Shown: positions 16,842 to 28,102 of the stretch, in pieces | Layout of the letters: each line of letters opens with the position of its first letter | Numbering within the stretch: the first letter of the stretch is position 1 | DNA from: Leifsonia sp. AG29 | GTDB lineage: Bacteria; Actinomycetota; Actinomycetes; Actinomycetales; Microbacteriaceae | DNA: 64,000 bases | Direction: 5' to 3' | NCBI RefSeq assembly: GCF_009765225.1 | Contig: NZ_VMSF01000001.1 | Span: 806,001-870,000, forward strand | Made by a program: the position numbers and the translations under genes | The notes under the pieces: generated by a model | Database searches by the model: none | Told to the model about the DNA's origin: nothing | What the model saw: only the letters and a program-made list of their open reading frames with translations

Positions 16842-17570
16842 ATGACAGCGACCGCCCTTCTCCGCGAATCCCTCCTCGACGCCGCAGCCGTCCTCCTCCC
16901 GGTGGCCTGCTCCGGGTGCGGCAGCCCCGACCGGTCCCTGTGCCGATCGTGCCGCTCCGAGCTGCGCCCGCGGGTCGTCGCCGCGACGGCCGGCGGCATC
17001 CCCGTGTGGGCTGCTCTCGAGTACGAGGGGGTCGCCCGGCGGGTCATCCTCGCCTACAAGGACGGGGGCCGGGTCGACGCGGCGCCGGCGCTCGCCGAGA
17101 CGCTGCGCGCGGCCGTGGCAGCGGCTCAGCGCGGTGCGTCCGGCCCGCGGGAGGGAATCGGCTCGCCGCGGTCCCGCGCCTCCGCGGCGCTCCTCCCGGT
17201 GCTCGTCCCTTCGTCGCGCGCGGCCGCGCGGCGGCGCGGCTATCATCCGACCGGTCACCTGCTCGCCCGGGCCCACATCCTGGTCCCGCCCCTATGGGGC
17301 GCGCTCCGGTTCGCGCGCCAGCCGAAGGATCAGGCCGGACTGTCGGCCGTCGAGCGCGCGGGCAACCGCTCCGGGGCCCTCCGCGCGTCCCGCCGGCTCG
17401 CCGGGAGGCGCTGCCTGATCGTCGACGACATCGTCACCTCCGGGGCGACCGTCGCCGAGGCGGCCCGTGCCATCCGCGCGGCCGGCGGGTGTGTCGCGGG
17501 CGCCGCAGCCCTCGCGCGCACGCCCCTCCGGTACCCGGCGAGTCCACGGCTGCCCCACAGCGAGCCCTGA
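16842..17570 (+). CDS. comF: ComF family phosphoribosyltransferase-like protein
   Basis: 242 residues. An N-terminal zinc ribbon has C23/C26 and C34/C37 (CSGC and CRSC); the C-terminal phosphoribosyltransferase domain has the PRPP loop RCLIVDDIVTSGAT at about 190-202. FARQPKDQAGLSAVERAGN is the ComF substrate-hood region. In competent bacteria ComF helps single-stranded DNA uptake; in actinobacteria the role is unproved. The ATG at 16842 was preferred over an in-frame GTG at 16836. It lies between lpqB and hpf, the usual actinobacterial order. After the stop comes a T6 run (17582-17587) without a stem. Confidence 0.9.
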   Translation: MTATALLRESLLDAAAVLLPVACSGCGSPDRSLCRSCRSELRPRVVAATAGGIPVWAALEYEGVARRVILAYKDGGRVDAAPALAETLRAAVAAAQRGASGPREGIGSPRSRASAALLPVLVPSSRAAARRRGYHPTGHLLARAHILVPPLWGALRFARQPKDQAGLSAVERAGNRSGALRASRRLAGRRCLIVDDIVTSGATVAEAARAIRAAGGCVAGAAALARTPLRYPASPRLPHSEP

Positions 17571-17624
17571 TCGAATCCCCCTTTTTTCCGGTTCCTAAAG
17601 CCGGGAGGGAGCACTACGGTAGTC

Positions 17625-17630
17625 CAAAAG
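17625..17630 (+). promoter_or_regulatory. Candidate -10 (TACGGT) for hpf
   Basis: TACGGT lies 58 bases before the hpf ATG and would give a leader of about 52 bases that ends in the CAGGGAGG ribosome site. The -35 is not clear. Confidence 0.4.
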
Positions 17631-17688
17631 GCGCGAGCGATCCGCCCTTCTGCCCGGGCGGACATCGCACCGGAACAGGGAGGTCTCC

Positions 17689-18393
17689 ATGGACATCAAC
17701 ATCATCGGACGCAACCTGGGAATCACGGACCGCTTCCGCGAGTACGCCACCGAGAAATCGGAGAAGGTCGCGCACCTCGCCGAGCGCGCCATCTCATTCG
17801 AGATCAAAGTGGTGCGCCACAACGAGAAGCAGGGCTCCCAGAACGGGGACGACCGCGTCGAGCTGACGCTGGTCGGACCCAAAGCAGTCGTGCGCTCCGA
17901 GGCGACCGGGACCGACAAGTACGCGGCGTTCGACATCGCGCTCGGCAAGCTGCTCGAGCGCGTCCGCCGCGCGAAGGACCGGCGCAAGGTGCACCGCGGC
18001 CAGCACAGACCGACCTCGCTGCGCGAGGCGAGTACCGACGGCTTCAGCGCTGTCGGCCTCGCCGCCGCCCCGGTCGCGGTGCTCGAGCAGGTGCGCACCG
18101 GAAGGGTCCCGACCGCGTCCGATGAGACCGAGGCCGCGCCGGAGGCGGCCGACGAGGAGTACTGCCCCGTCGTCATCCGGCGCAAGGTGTTCGCCTCGGT
18201 GCCGATGACCGTCGACGACGCGCTCTACTACATGGAGCTGGTGGGGCACGACTTCTACCTGTTCGTCGATCAGGAGACCATGCGCCCGAGCGTCGTGTAC
18301 CGGCGCAAGGGCTGGGACTACGGCCTGATCTCGCTCGACGACGAGGCCGACGAGCTGCAGGAGGTCGCGACCGCGGCGCGCAAGCTCGGCTGA
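17689..18393 (+). CDS. hpf: Long-form ribosome hibernation promoting factor
   Basis: 234 residues, the long HPF form. The N-terminal S30AE domain (1 to about 105) contains LGITDRFREYATEKSEKVAH and YAAFDIALGKLLERVRRAKDRR; an acidic linker follows; the C-terminal dimerisation domain (about 165-230) has VIRRKVFASVPMTVDDALYYMELVGHDFYLF split across the conserved strands. Long HPF blocks the decoding centre and pairs ribosomes into 100S dimers in resting cells. A strong ribosome site CAGGGAGG stands 6 bases before the ATG. Position between comF and secA is the conserved actinobacterial order. Confidence 0.96.
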   Translation: MDINIIGRNLGITDRFREYATEKSEKVAHLAERAISFEIKVVRHNEKQGSQNGDDRVELTLVGPKAVVRSEATGTDKYAAFDIALGKLLERVRRAKDRRKVHRGQHRPTSLREASTDGFSAVGLAAAPVAVLEQVRTGRVPTASDETEAAPEAADEEYCPVVIRRKVFASVPMTVDDALYYMELVGHDFYLFVDQETMRPSVVYRRKGWDYGLISLDDEADELQEVATAARKLG

Positions 18394-18403
18394 GCCGCTC
18401 CAG

Positions 18404-18438
18404 CCGATGGCGACCGCCCGGGCGGCGGCCGCCATCGG
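18404..18438 (+). terminator. Hairpin after hpf
   Basis: CCGATGGCG (18404-18412) pairs perfectly with CGCCATCGG (18430-18438); the loop itself contains the self-complementary CCGCCCGGGCGG. It starts 10 bases after the hpf stop. No T-run follows. Confidence 0.55.
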
Positions 18439-18503
18439 CGCGCGCTCACCGCGCTCGGAGCGGGCTCTCAGCGCCGGAGGGACGAACGCCCCGGTTCAGC
18501 AAG

Positions 18504-18509
18504 TACGAT
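18504..18509 (+). promoter_or_regulatory. Candidate -10 (TACGAT) for secA
   Basis: TACGAT lies about 93 bases before the secA GTG, giving a leader of about 86 bases that ends in GGGAGAG. The -35 is not clear. Confidence 0.45.
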
Positions 18510-18601
18510 GTCCCTAGCGTCGGCGGAGTCTGCCGTCCGGCGTGCGCCCGCCGGGGCGCCGGGCACCATCGGGCCCGACCGATCACACCGGGAGAGCATC
18601 A

Positions 18602-21424
<2,823 letters not shown>

Positions 21425-21437
21425 TCCGTCAGCAGCA

Positions 21438-21472
21438 CGAGAAGGGCGGCCCCGGCGGGGCCGCCCTTCTCG
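21438..21472. terminator. Strong bidirectional terminator between secA and the Rv3235-family gene
   Basis: A perfect 16-base stem: CGAGAAGGGCGGCCCC at 21438-21453 and its complement at 21457-21472, loop GGC. It starts 13 bases after the secA stop and lies before the convergent gene's stop at 21489. TCTTC follows on the plus strand. Confidence 0.85.
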
Positions 21473-21488
21473 TCTTCGCTGCGCAGCG

Positions 21489-22046
21489 TCACAGGACCGT
21501 CACCGCGGTCGCGCGCCAGCGCGCCCGATAACGCTCGAGCCGGATGGCGACCGCTCGCGATCGTCCCGGCTGATGCGCGATGACGACGGCTTCGACCACG
21601 CCGTCGCACGGGTGCGTGATGATCGGCGCGCCCAGCCGGACCCGCGGACGGCGAGCCTCCGCCGTCCTGAGTGCCCGGCTCCGCGCCGCGATGACCGTGC
21701 GCCGCAGCAGCTGGAGGAAGACCGCATCGGTGACCCATCGGCTCACCTGATCGATCGGCCGGGCCCCCGCCAGGATCTCGATCACGCACAGGGCGAGGTT
21801 CGAGCAGAGGGACGCGGGGTCCGTTCCCCATTCCTCCTCGGACACGGACGACAGGTCCGGTGCGGCGCCGGGAGGTGGCACCGCGACGGGCGCCGGTGCG
21901 GGCAGGGGAGCCACGGCGCGGAGCGCCCGGACGGCGGGCGCCGCGGTGCGCCGCCGTGTGCGAGCGGCCGGGGACCCCGGGGCTGCCGCCGGGGCACCTC
22001 CCCGCCCGCCTGCGCGCCAGTCCACGTGCTCGATCGCCGTGCTCAT
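21489..22046 (-). CDS. Rv3235-family protein (DUF6459)
   Basis: 185 residues. The N-terminal half is Ala/Pro/Arg-rich and probably disordered. The C-terminal part holds the recognisable family core: CSNLALCVIEILAGARPIDQ, then VSRWVTDAVFLQLLRRTVIA and RPRVRLGAPIITHPCDGVVEA. The family is found next to secA in actinobacteria; its role is unknown. The ATG at 22046 is chosen because GGGGGAG stands 5 bases before it; a longer in-frame form from 22100 has no such site. Divergent from pdtaS, convergent with secA. Confidence 0.8.
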   Translation of the reverse strand: MSTAIEHVDWRAGGRGGAPAAAPGSPAARTRRRTAAPAVRALRAVAPLPAPAPVAVPPPGAAPDLSSVSEEEWGTDPASLCSNLALCVIEILAGARPIDQVSRWVTDAVFLQLLRRTVIAARSRALRTAEARRPRVRLGAPIITHPCDGVVEAVVIAHQPGRSRAVAIRLERYRARWRATAVTVL

Positions 22047-22179
22047 CTGCTCCCCCTTCGCCGGCCGACTCCGGCGGTCGTTGTCGTGTCGGGGACTCAC
22101 TCAACCAGGGGGCCGCCGGGGGAGTCCAGTGCTCCAACGCCGCTGTGGACAGCCGTCCGGAGGGCCGCCGGGGTCCGCC

Positions 22180-22185
22180 TACGAT
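22180..22185 (+). promoter_or_regulatory. -10 hexamer TACGAT, leaderless type, for pdtaS
   Basis: TACGAT ends 6 bases before the GTG at 22192. The intervening AGGGGG could also act as a ribosome site if transcription began earlier. Confidence 0.5.
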
Positions 22186-22191
22186 AGGGGG

Positions 22192-23694
22192 GTGTCCACG
22201 CTCAGTGATCTCGTCCATGCCCAGGGTCGTTCCTCCGAGGCCGACGTCGAGTGGCTGCACGGCCTGGTCGGTGACTGGCAGCTCCTCGCGGATCTCGCCT
22301 TCGCCGACATCGTCCTCTGGGTGCCGACGAGCGACGACGATTTCGTCGCCGTGGCGCACGCGCGTCCCTCCAGCGCGGCGACGCTCTTCTACCGCGACTT
22401 CGTCGGTCAGCGGATCAAGCCGGAGTGGCGTCAGCAGGTGACCGACGCCTACCGGACCAAGCAGATCATCGACACGTCTGCGCCGGACTGGTACGAGGAG
22501 ACGCCGACGCGCGTCCGGGCCGTCCCGGTCATCCGCCGCCTGACAGCGCACTCGCCGGACACCGCTGACGAGCCCGTCGCGGTCATCACACGCCACACCA
22601 ACCTCAGCGAGGCGCGCACCCCGAGCCGCCAGGAGCTGACCTTCAACGCCTGCGCGAACGATCTGTTCGACATGATCGCCACTGGCGACTTCCCCGACCT
22701 GGGTGCCCCGGCCGCGCCGCGCCGCGGGGCGCCGCGCGCGGCCGACGGCCTCATCCGGCTCGACGTCGACGGCACGACGACGTTCGCCAGCCCGAACGCG
22801 CTGAGCGCCTTCAACCGCATGGGGTTCACCGGCGAGCTCGAGGGGGAGTCCCTGGCGGCGGTGACCACCGGTCTGCTGGCCGGCAACATGACGATCGACG
22901 AGTCCCTCCCGCTCGTCGTGACCGGCCGGGCACCGTGGCGCACCGACATCGAGGCGCGCGGGGTGACGGTCTCGCTTCGCGCCATCCCGATCCGCAACCG
23001 CGGTGAGCGGGTCGGCGCGATCGTCCTGTGCCGCGACGTCTCCGAGCAGCGCCACCAGGAGCGCGAGCTGATCACGAAAGACGCGACGATCCGCGAGATC
23101 CACCACCGGGTCAAGAACAACCTCCAGACGGTGGCGTCGCTGCTGCGCATCCAGGCGCGTCGCACGCACTCCGAGGAGGCGCGGGAGGCGCTGAGCCAGG
23201 CGATGCGGCGCGTGGCGGCGATCGCGGTCGTCCACGACACGCTCTCGACCGGGCTGGCGCAGATCGTCGACTTCGACGACGTGTTCGACCGGGTCCTGCT
23301 CCTCGTCGCCGAGGTGGCGGCGAGTCACACGACCACAGTGCACCCGAAGAAGTCGGGCACGTTCGGGTCGCTGCCGAGCGAGTACGCGACTCCGCTCGCG
23401 CTGGCGCTCACCGAGCTCGTCACCAACGCGGTCGAGCACGGACTCGCCGGCCGCGAGGGAGAGGTCGAGATCATCGCGAACCGGTCGACCGAGTCGCTCA
23501 CGGTGAAGGTCGTCGACAACGGCTCCGGGCTGCCCGAGGGCAAGGTCGGCTCGGGTCTCGGCACCCAGATCGTGCGCACCCTGATCCAGGGCGAGCTCGG
23601 CGGTGCGATCGACTGGCACACGATGATGGGGCAGGGGACCGAGGTCACCATCGAGGTCCCGCTGCGCTACCTCACCAAGGCCGAGCGCGCCTGA
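22192..23694 (+). CDS. pdtaS: Sensor histidine kinase, PdtaS type
   Basis: 500 residues, soluble with no membrane segment. An N-terminal GAF-like domain (about 15-165) and a PAS domain (about 180-290) precede a HisKA_2 domain whose H-box IREIHHRVKNNLQTVASLLR places the phospho-acceptor at His304/305. The ATPase domain has ELVTNAVEHG and DNGSGLPEG. In mycobacteria PdtaS phosphorylates PdtaR, an ANTAR antiterminator acting on mRNA; no ANTAR gene is seen in this window. The adjacency to whiB1 matches the mycobacterial order. The GTG start gives the usual STLSDLV opening. Confidence 0.93.
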   Translation: MSTLSDLVHAQGRSSEADVEWLHGLVGDWQLLADLAFADIVLWVPTSDDDFVAVAHARPSSAATLFYRDFVGQRIKPEWRQQVTDAYRTKQIIDTSAPDWYEETPTRVRAVPVIRRLTAHSPDTADEPVAVITRHTNLSEARTPSRQELTFNACANDLFDMIATGDFPDLGAPAAPRRGAPRAADGLIRLDVDGTTTFASPNALSAFNRMGFTGELEGESLAAVTTGLLAGNMTIDESLPLVVTGRAPWRTDIEARGVTVSLRAIPIRNRGERVGAIVLCRDVSEQRHQERELITKDATIREIHHRVKNNLQTVASLLRIQARRTHSEEAREALSQAMRRVAAIAVVHDTLSTGLAQIVDFDDVFDRVLLLVAEVAASHTTTVHPKKSGTFGSLPSEYATPLALALTELVTNAVEHGLAGREGEVEIIANRSTESLTVKVVDNGSGLPEGKVGSGLGTQIVRTLIQGELGGAIDWHTMMGQGTEVTIEVPLRYLTKAERA

Positions 23695-23700
23695 CGCGCG

Positions 23701-23750
23701 AGAGCCGAGGGGCGCTCCGGATGCTAGGTGAAGGAGCGCCTCTCGGCTCT
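23701..23750. terminator. Bidirectional hairpin between pdtaS and whiB1
   Basis: An 18-base stem, AGAGCCGAGGGGCGCTCC at 23701-23718 with GGAGCGCCTCTCGGCTCT at 23733-23750, with one G-T wobble and a 14-base loop. The genes are convergent, so it can serve both. Confidence 0.75.
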
Positions 23751-23776
23751 GGGGTGGTTCGTCTTCGTGCGGGGCG

Positions 23777-24025
23777 TCAGGAGGCGCGGCGCGCGCGTGC
23801 GGCGCGGCGCTTGAGCGCACGGCGCTCGTCCTCCGACAGACCGCCCCAGACGCCCGAGTCCTGACCGGTCTCGAGCGCGTACTGGAGGCAGATCTCGGTC
23901 ACGGTGCAGCGCGCGCAGACCGCCTTCGCCTTATCGATCTGGTCGACGGCGGGCCCGGTGTTGCCGACGGGGAAGAACAGCTCGGGGTCCGCGGTGAGGC
24001 AGGCGGCTTTGTCGCGCCAATCCAT
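23777..24025 (-). CDS. whiB1: WhiB-family iron-sulfur regulator, WhiB1 type
   Basis: 82 residues. Four cluster cysteines at C9, C37, C40 and C46 (C-x27-CxxC-x5-C), the turn GVWGG at 58-62 and the basic C-terminus ERRALKRRAARARR give a complete WhiB protein. The opening MDWRDKAACL and DPELFFPVGN resemble mycobacterial WhiB1, an NO-sensitive [4Fe-4S] protein that binds the primary sigma factor. AAGGAG lies 9 bases before the ATG. The upstream region 24026-24249 is distinctly richer in A+T than its surroundings and must hold the promoter, but I could not fix one -10. Confidence 0.95.
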   Translation of the reverse strand: MDWRDKAACLTADPELFFPVGNTGPAVDQIDKAKAVCARCTVTEICLQYALETGQDSGVWGGLSEDERRALKRRAARARRAS

Positions 24026-24249
24026 GAAGATATGCTCCTTGTTTCACTGGGTGGTTCTCGACCCGAGGGGCCTAGAATGCAGGTAAGCAGTCGGTTACAG
24101 GGTTCTGAGATCCGTGGGGAATAAGACCTGCCCACGACCCTGTGAGCACTAACTCGACCGACAATATGCTCCCATAGCGGTTAACCTGAATCAATAGTTT
24201 TGTATGGGATAACGCTGAGAACACAAGCCGGAAACGTCAGGATGCTATA

Positions 24250-24702
24250 GTGCCCGACTCTCGCCACGCGCCCTCGCCCCGCGAAGACCACCGGCCGGAG
24301 GAGCGCCGGCGCCGCCCGCTCGCGGTGATCGTGCTGGCCGTCATCCTCGGTCTCGAGGCCGCGCTCGTCGCCGGTCTCGCCGTCTGGGTGGGTGTGGAAC
24401 TCCTCACGCAGCGTCCCGACTCCTACGCGAGCGCCGTCGCCATCCTCGTGATCGCGGTCCTTGCGGCGGTGTGGGTCGTGGCCACGCTGGTCGCCGTGCT
24501 GGCCCTGCGATCGTGGGCGCGCGCCTCCACCGTGACCATCCAGATCCTCCAGCTCGCGATCGCCGTCGGCTGCTTCCAGGGGCTTTACGCGCGCCCCGAC
24601 GTCGGCTGGGCGCTGCTCGTGCCCGCCGTCGTCGCCGGCGCGCTGGCGCTCAGCCCGCCCGTGGTGCGCGCCACCTCGCGCAACACGGAGCAACACGAAT
24701 AG
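24250..24702 (+). CDS. Small four-span membrane protein, unknown function
   Basis: 150 residues. A charged N-terminus of about 22 residues (PREDHRPEERRRRP) precedes about four hydrophobic segments: VIVLAVILGLEAALVAGLAV, AVAILVIAVLAAVWVVATLV, VTIQILQLAIAVGCFQGLYA and WALLVPAVVAGALAL. No motif ties it to a known activity. GTG at 24250 overlaps the end of a CTATAG sequence; no ribosome site is evident. It is divergent from whiB1 and 35 bases before DUF1684, so the two could share an mRNA. Confidence 0.75.
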   Translation: MPDSRHAPSPREDHRPEERRRRPLAVIVLAVILGLEAALVAGLAVWVGVELLTQRPDSYASAVAILVIAVLAAVWVVATLVAVLALRSWARASTVTIQILQLAIAVGCFQGLYARPDVGWALLVPAVVAGALALSPPVVRATSRNTEQHE

Positions 24703-24737
24703 GCGGTGACGGGAACAAGACGGAGGATCGAACGGTT

Positions 24738-25493
24738 ATGCCGAACATCGTGACCGACACCTCCACACTGACGCATGCATCCCCGTCCGCCATCGAGAAG
24801 GCCCGCGCCGGCTACGACGACTGGCGTGCCTCCCGCTTGACCGGGGTCACCGCCCCCGCCGGCAATCTCGCCCTCATCGAGACCCGCTGGCTCGCCGACG
24901 GCGACACCACGACCCTCGAGGAGGCGCTGGCCGGCCACCCCGACACGGTCACCGCCACTGAGCTCACGCGGCGGAACCTCGACACCGGCGAGCCTGAGCG
25001 AGGCATCCGGCTCTGGGACTCCCAGTCGCCTGCCATCCGCGCGTTCGAGACCATAGAGGCATACCCGTTCGACCCGGCGTGGGTCATCGAGGCCGTCTTC
25101 ACCCCGGTCTCGGAGGAGCGCACCATCCCGTTCGAGCACATCCGCGACAACGGGCTCACGCGCGACCTCGTCGTCCCGGGCGACATCAGCTTCGAGTTGG
25201 ACGGCGTCGCGTACACGCTGAGCGCCTTCGACGACGACGGCACGCTCCTCCTCGTCTTCGGCGACCCGACCACCGGCGCCGACGGCGACGACGGCACCTA
25301 CGCGTCCGGCCGGTTCCTGTTCGTGGAGCGCGAGGGCGACCGCGCCGTCCTCGACTTCAACCGGGCCTTCGTGCCGCCGTGCGGCTTCTCGGACCAGTAC
25401 AACTGTCCGCTCCCGCCGCGCAACAACCGCTTCGCCGTGCCGGTCAGGGCCGGCGAGAAGCGCGTCGTCCTGCGCGACCGCACCGCGCACTGA
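24738..25493 (+). CDS. DUF1684 domain protein
   Basis: 251 residues, soluble. The C-terminal half has the DUF1684 hallmarks: GRFLFVE, then DFNRAFVPPCGFSDQYNCPL and PPRNNRFAVPVRAGEKRV. The Cys/Tyr/Asn cluster suggests a binding or catalytic site, but no biochemical function is known to me. GGAGG lies about 11 bases before the ATG. It lies 90 bases before an ABC importer of the same orientation; a link is possible but not shown. Confidence 0.85.
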   Translation: MPNIVTDTSTLTHASPSAIEKARAGYDDWRASRLTGVTAPAGNLALIETRWLADGDTTTLEEALAGHPDTVTATELTRRNLDTGEPERGIRLWDSQSPAIRAFETIEAYPFDPAWVIEAVFTPVSEERTIPFEHIRDNGLTRDLVVPGDISFELDGVAYTLSAFDDDGTLLLVFGDPTTGADGDDGTYASGRFLFVEREGDRAVLDFNRAFVPPCGFSDQYNCPLPPRNNRFAVPVRAGEKRVVLRDRTAH

Positions 25494-25583
25494 GCGAGTC
25501 ACCCGCAGACCTCGCGGGACCGCGATCTCGCGCGCCCGCACTCCCGTAATCCCCACCTCCCCTCACAGCACAGGAGAACCACG

Positions 25584-27080
25584 TTGAGAAAGACCCCCCT
25601 GCTCGCGACGCTCGCGATCGGCCTGGCTTCGGCTCTGGCACTCGCCGGCTGCGCCGGAAACTCGTCATCCTCCGGCGGCGGCGACGCGTCCATCGCGATC
25701 GGCTCGCTGTACGAGCCCGTCAACCTCGACAACACGGCCGGTGGGGGCCAGGGCGTGACCGAGGCGCTGAACGGAAACGTCTACGAGGGCCTGTTCAAGC
25801 TCACCGACGACGGCAAGGTCGAGCCTCTGCTCGCCTCGAAGTACACCACGAGCTCCGACGGGCTGACCTACACCTTCACCCTGCGCGACGGGGTGAAGTT
25901 CCACTCCGGCAAGCCGCTCACGAGCGAGGCCGTGAAGAGCAGCATCGAGCGCGTTCTCGGGCCGGACTCGCAGTCGGCCCGCAAGTCGCAGCTCGCGGTC
26001 ATCTCGTCGATCGCGACGCCCGACGCGAAGACGGTCGTCATCAGCCTGAAGAGCCGCTCGATCTCCCTCCCGTACAACCTGAGCTACATCTGGATCTACG
26101 GCCCCGGCACCTCCAACTACAAGACCGCGGAGGACGGCACCGGCCCGTACAAGCTGGGCACGTGGAAGCGCGGCAGCTCGCTGAGCCTCGAGCGCTGGAG
26201 CGGCTACTGGGGTGCCCGGGCGAAGAACAAGGAGGTCGTGTTCGACTACTTCACCGACGCCTCCGCGCTCTCGAACGCCCTGACCACGAACCAGGTCGAC
26301 ATCGTCACGAGCATCCAGAGCCCGGACGCGCTGACGCAGTTCAAGGGCAACAAGGACTTCACCGTCAACGACGGCAAGTCCACCACGAAGGAGCTGCTGG
26401 CCTTCAACGACAAGGTCAAGCCGTTCGACAACGTCGAGGTGCGCAAGGCCGTCTACTCCGCCATCGACCGCAAGAAGCTGCTCTCCTCCATCTGGGGCGA
26501 TTACGGCACGCTGATCGGCTCCATGGTGCCGCCGAGCGACCCCTGGTACGAGGACCTCACCAAGGTGAACCCGTACGACGTCGACCTGGCCAAGAAGGAG
26601 CTGGCGGCGGCCGGTTACCCGAACGGCTTCAGCTTCACGCTCGACACCCCGACCTACGACCCGCACCCGGCGGTGGCCGAGTTCCTGAAGAGCGACCTCG
26701 CCAAGGTCGGCATCACGGTCACCATCAACTCGATCTCGGCGGACGAGTGGTACACGAAGGTGTTCAAGAACCACGACTTCGTGGCCACCCTTCAGGAGCA
26801 CGTGAACGACCGCGACGTCGTCTGGTACGGCAACCCGGACTTCTACTGGGGCTATGACAACCCGCAGGTGACCGCCTGGGTCAACGAGGCGGAGCAGTCC
26901 AAGACGACCGCCGAGCAGACCGCGAAGCTCAAGCAGGTGAACGAGCAGATCGCCAAGGACGCCGCGAGCGCCTGGCTGTACCTGTACCCGCAGATCGTCG
27001 TCGCCTCGAGCTCGGTCAGCGGCTACCCGGTCAACGGCCTCAACTCGCAGTTCTACGCGTACGACATCGTCAAGAAGTAG
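25584..27080 (+). CDS. ABC importer substrate-binding lipoprotein, oligopeptide/nickel class
   Basis: 498 residues. TTG start at 25584, supported by AGGAG 7 bases upstream, gives a signal peptide with lipobox LAGC (Cys22). The fold is the SBP_bac_5 class: LYEGLFKLTDDGKVEPLLAS-type opening (here VYEGLF), YTFTLRDGVKFHSGKPLTSE, KPFDNVEVRKAVYSAIDRKK and DVDLAKKELAAAGYP. It binds a peptide or similar ligand outside the cell and delivers it to the two permeases encoded next. Substrate cannot be told from sequence. A 14-base-pair hairpin follows the stop. Confidence 0.92.
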   Translation: MRKTPLLATLAIGLASALALAGCAGNSSSSGGGDASIAIGSLYEPVNLDNTAGGGQGVTEALNGNVYEGLFKLTDDGKVEPLLASKYTTSSDGLTYTFTLRDGVKFHSGKPLTSEAVKSSIERVLGPDSQSARKSQLAVISSIATPDAKTVVISLKSRSISLPYNLSYIWIYGPGTSNYKTAEDGTGPYKLGTWKRGSSLSLERWSGYWGARAKNKEVVFDYFTDASALSNALTTNQVDIVTSIQSPDALTQFKGNKDFTVNDGKSTTKELLAFNDKVKPFDNVEVRKAVYSAIDRKKLLSSIWGDYGTLIGSMVPPSDPWYEDLTKVNPYDVDLAKKELAAAGYPNGFSFTLDTPTYDPHPAVAEFLKSDLAKVGITVTINSISADEWYTKVFKNHDFVATLQEHVNDRDVVWYGNPDFYWGYDNPQVTAWVNEAEQSKTTAEQTAKLKQVNEQIAKDAASAWLYLYPQIVVASSSVSGYPVNGLNSQFYAYDIVKK

Positions 27081-27086
27081 TCGCCC

Positions 27087-27118
27087 GGGCGGCAGCGCGG
27101 TCAGCCGCGCTGCCGCCC
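27087..27118 (+). terminator. Intra-operon hairpin between binding protein and permease genes
   Basis: GGGCGGCAGCGCGG (27087-27100) and its complement (27105-27118) form a perfect 14-base stem with loop TCAG. It starts 6 bases after the binding-protein stop and has no T-run, so it may stabilise the upstream mRNA or partly stop transcription, keeping the binding protein in excess over the permeases. Confidence 0.65.
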
Positions 27119-27139
27119 CTGTCTATCCTTGAAGTGACC

Positions 27140-28102
27140 ATGGCCGTCTATCTCCTCCGCCGAACCGCGTTCCTCGTGGTCTCGCTGCTGTTCGCGATGG
27201 CGCTGCTGTTCTTCCTCCTCCGGGTGCTCCCCGGGGACCCGGCGAACGCGCTGCTCTCGGTGAACGCGACACCGGAGCAGATCGCGGCCGCCCGCCGCCA
27301 GACGGGAGGCGATCAGCCGCTCGGGCAGCAGTTCGTCGCGTTCTTCGGGTCGCTGCTCACGCTCAACCTGGGGGAGTCGTTCGTCTCGTCCCTCCCGGTC
27401 GGACCGGAGATCGCCTCCCGGCTCGCGGTGACGGTCCCGCTCACGCTGCTGTCGTTCCTCCTGGCCCTCGTGCTCGCTCTCCCGATCGGGTTCGTCGCCG
27501 CCTGGAAGTCGGACCGCTGGTACGGCGTCGCGCTCTCCGCCTTCTCGCAGCTCGGCATCGCCGTGCCCGTCTTCTGGGTGGGCATCCTCCTCGTCAGCGT
27601 GTTCTCGATCCAGCTGCGCTGGTTCCCGTCCGGCGGCTTCCCGCGGGACGACTGGGCCGACCCGGCCGGCGCCCTGCACTCGCTCGCCCTGCCGATCGTG
27701 ACGATCGCGATCGTGATGAGCGCCTCCATCGCCCGATACGTGCGCAGTGCGTCGCTCGACGTGATCGGGAGCGACTACCTCCGCAACGCCCGCGCCCTCG
27801 GCTCCGGGTTCGGGGGCGCCATGTGGAGGCACGGCCTGCGCAACGGCGCCGTGCCGGTCATCTCGGTGCTCGGCATCGAGCTCGCGACGACCTTCCTCGG
27901 CGCGGTCGTCGTCGAGAGCGTCTTCACCCTCCCCGGGCTCGGCAGCATGCTCCGCCAGGCGATCGAGCAGCACGACTACCCGAACATCCAGGGCATCCTC
28001 TTCGTGTCGACGCTGCTCGTCCTGATCGTCGGCTTCATCGCCGATGTCGCCCAGCGGCTCATCGATCCCCGTCTCCGCACCAGCATCTCGGGGAATCGAT
28101 GA
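27140..28102 (+). CDS. ABC importer permease, DppB/OppB class
   Basis: 320 residues with six membrane segments. The N-terminus YLLRRTAFLVVSLLFAMALL and the pattern RVLPGDPAN followed by LNLGESF match the DppB class. The permease coupling loop is DVIGSDYLRNARALGSGFGG, which contacts the ATPases. It forms the channel with the next permease. ATG at 27140 is chosen; an in-frame GTG at 27134 would add two residues. It ends in an ATGA overlap with the next gene. Confidence 0.92.
   Translation: MAVYLLRRTAFLVVSLLFAMALLFFLLRVLPGDPANALLSVNATPEQIAAARRQTGGDQPLGQQFVAFFGSLLTLNLGESFVSSLPVGPEIASRLAVTVPLTLLSFLLALVLALPIGFVAAWKSDRWYGVALSAFSQLGIAVPVFWVGILLVSVFSIQLRWFPSGGFPRDDWADPAGALHSLALPIVTIAIVMSASIARYVRSASLDVIGSDYLRNARALGSGFGGAMWRHGLRNGAVPVISVLGIELATTFLGAVVVESVFTLPGLGSMLRQAIEQHDYPNIQGILFVSTLLVLIVGFIADVAQRLIDPRLRTSISGNR

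Noticed and set aside
17582-17587. Intrinsic terminator after comF (T6 run)
   Set aside because: No stem of adequate length before the T-run.
18542-18601. Longer SecA from 18542
   Set aside because: Adds 20 Pro/Gly/Arg-rich residues before the conserved N-terminus and ignores the ribosome site before GTG 18602.
24026-24249. Foreign or mobile DNA because of high A+T
   Set aside because: Short intergenic promoter region of whiB1, with no repeats or integrase; promoter regions are expected to be A+T richer.
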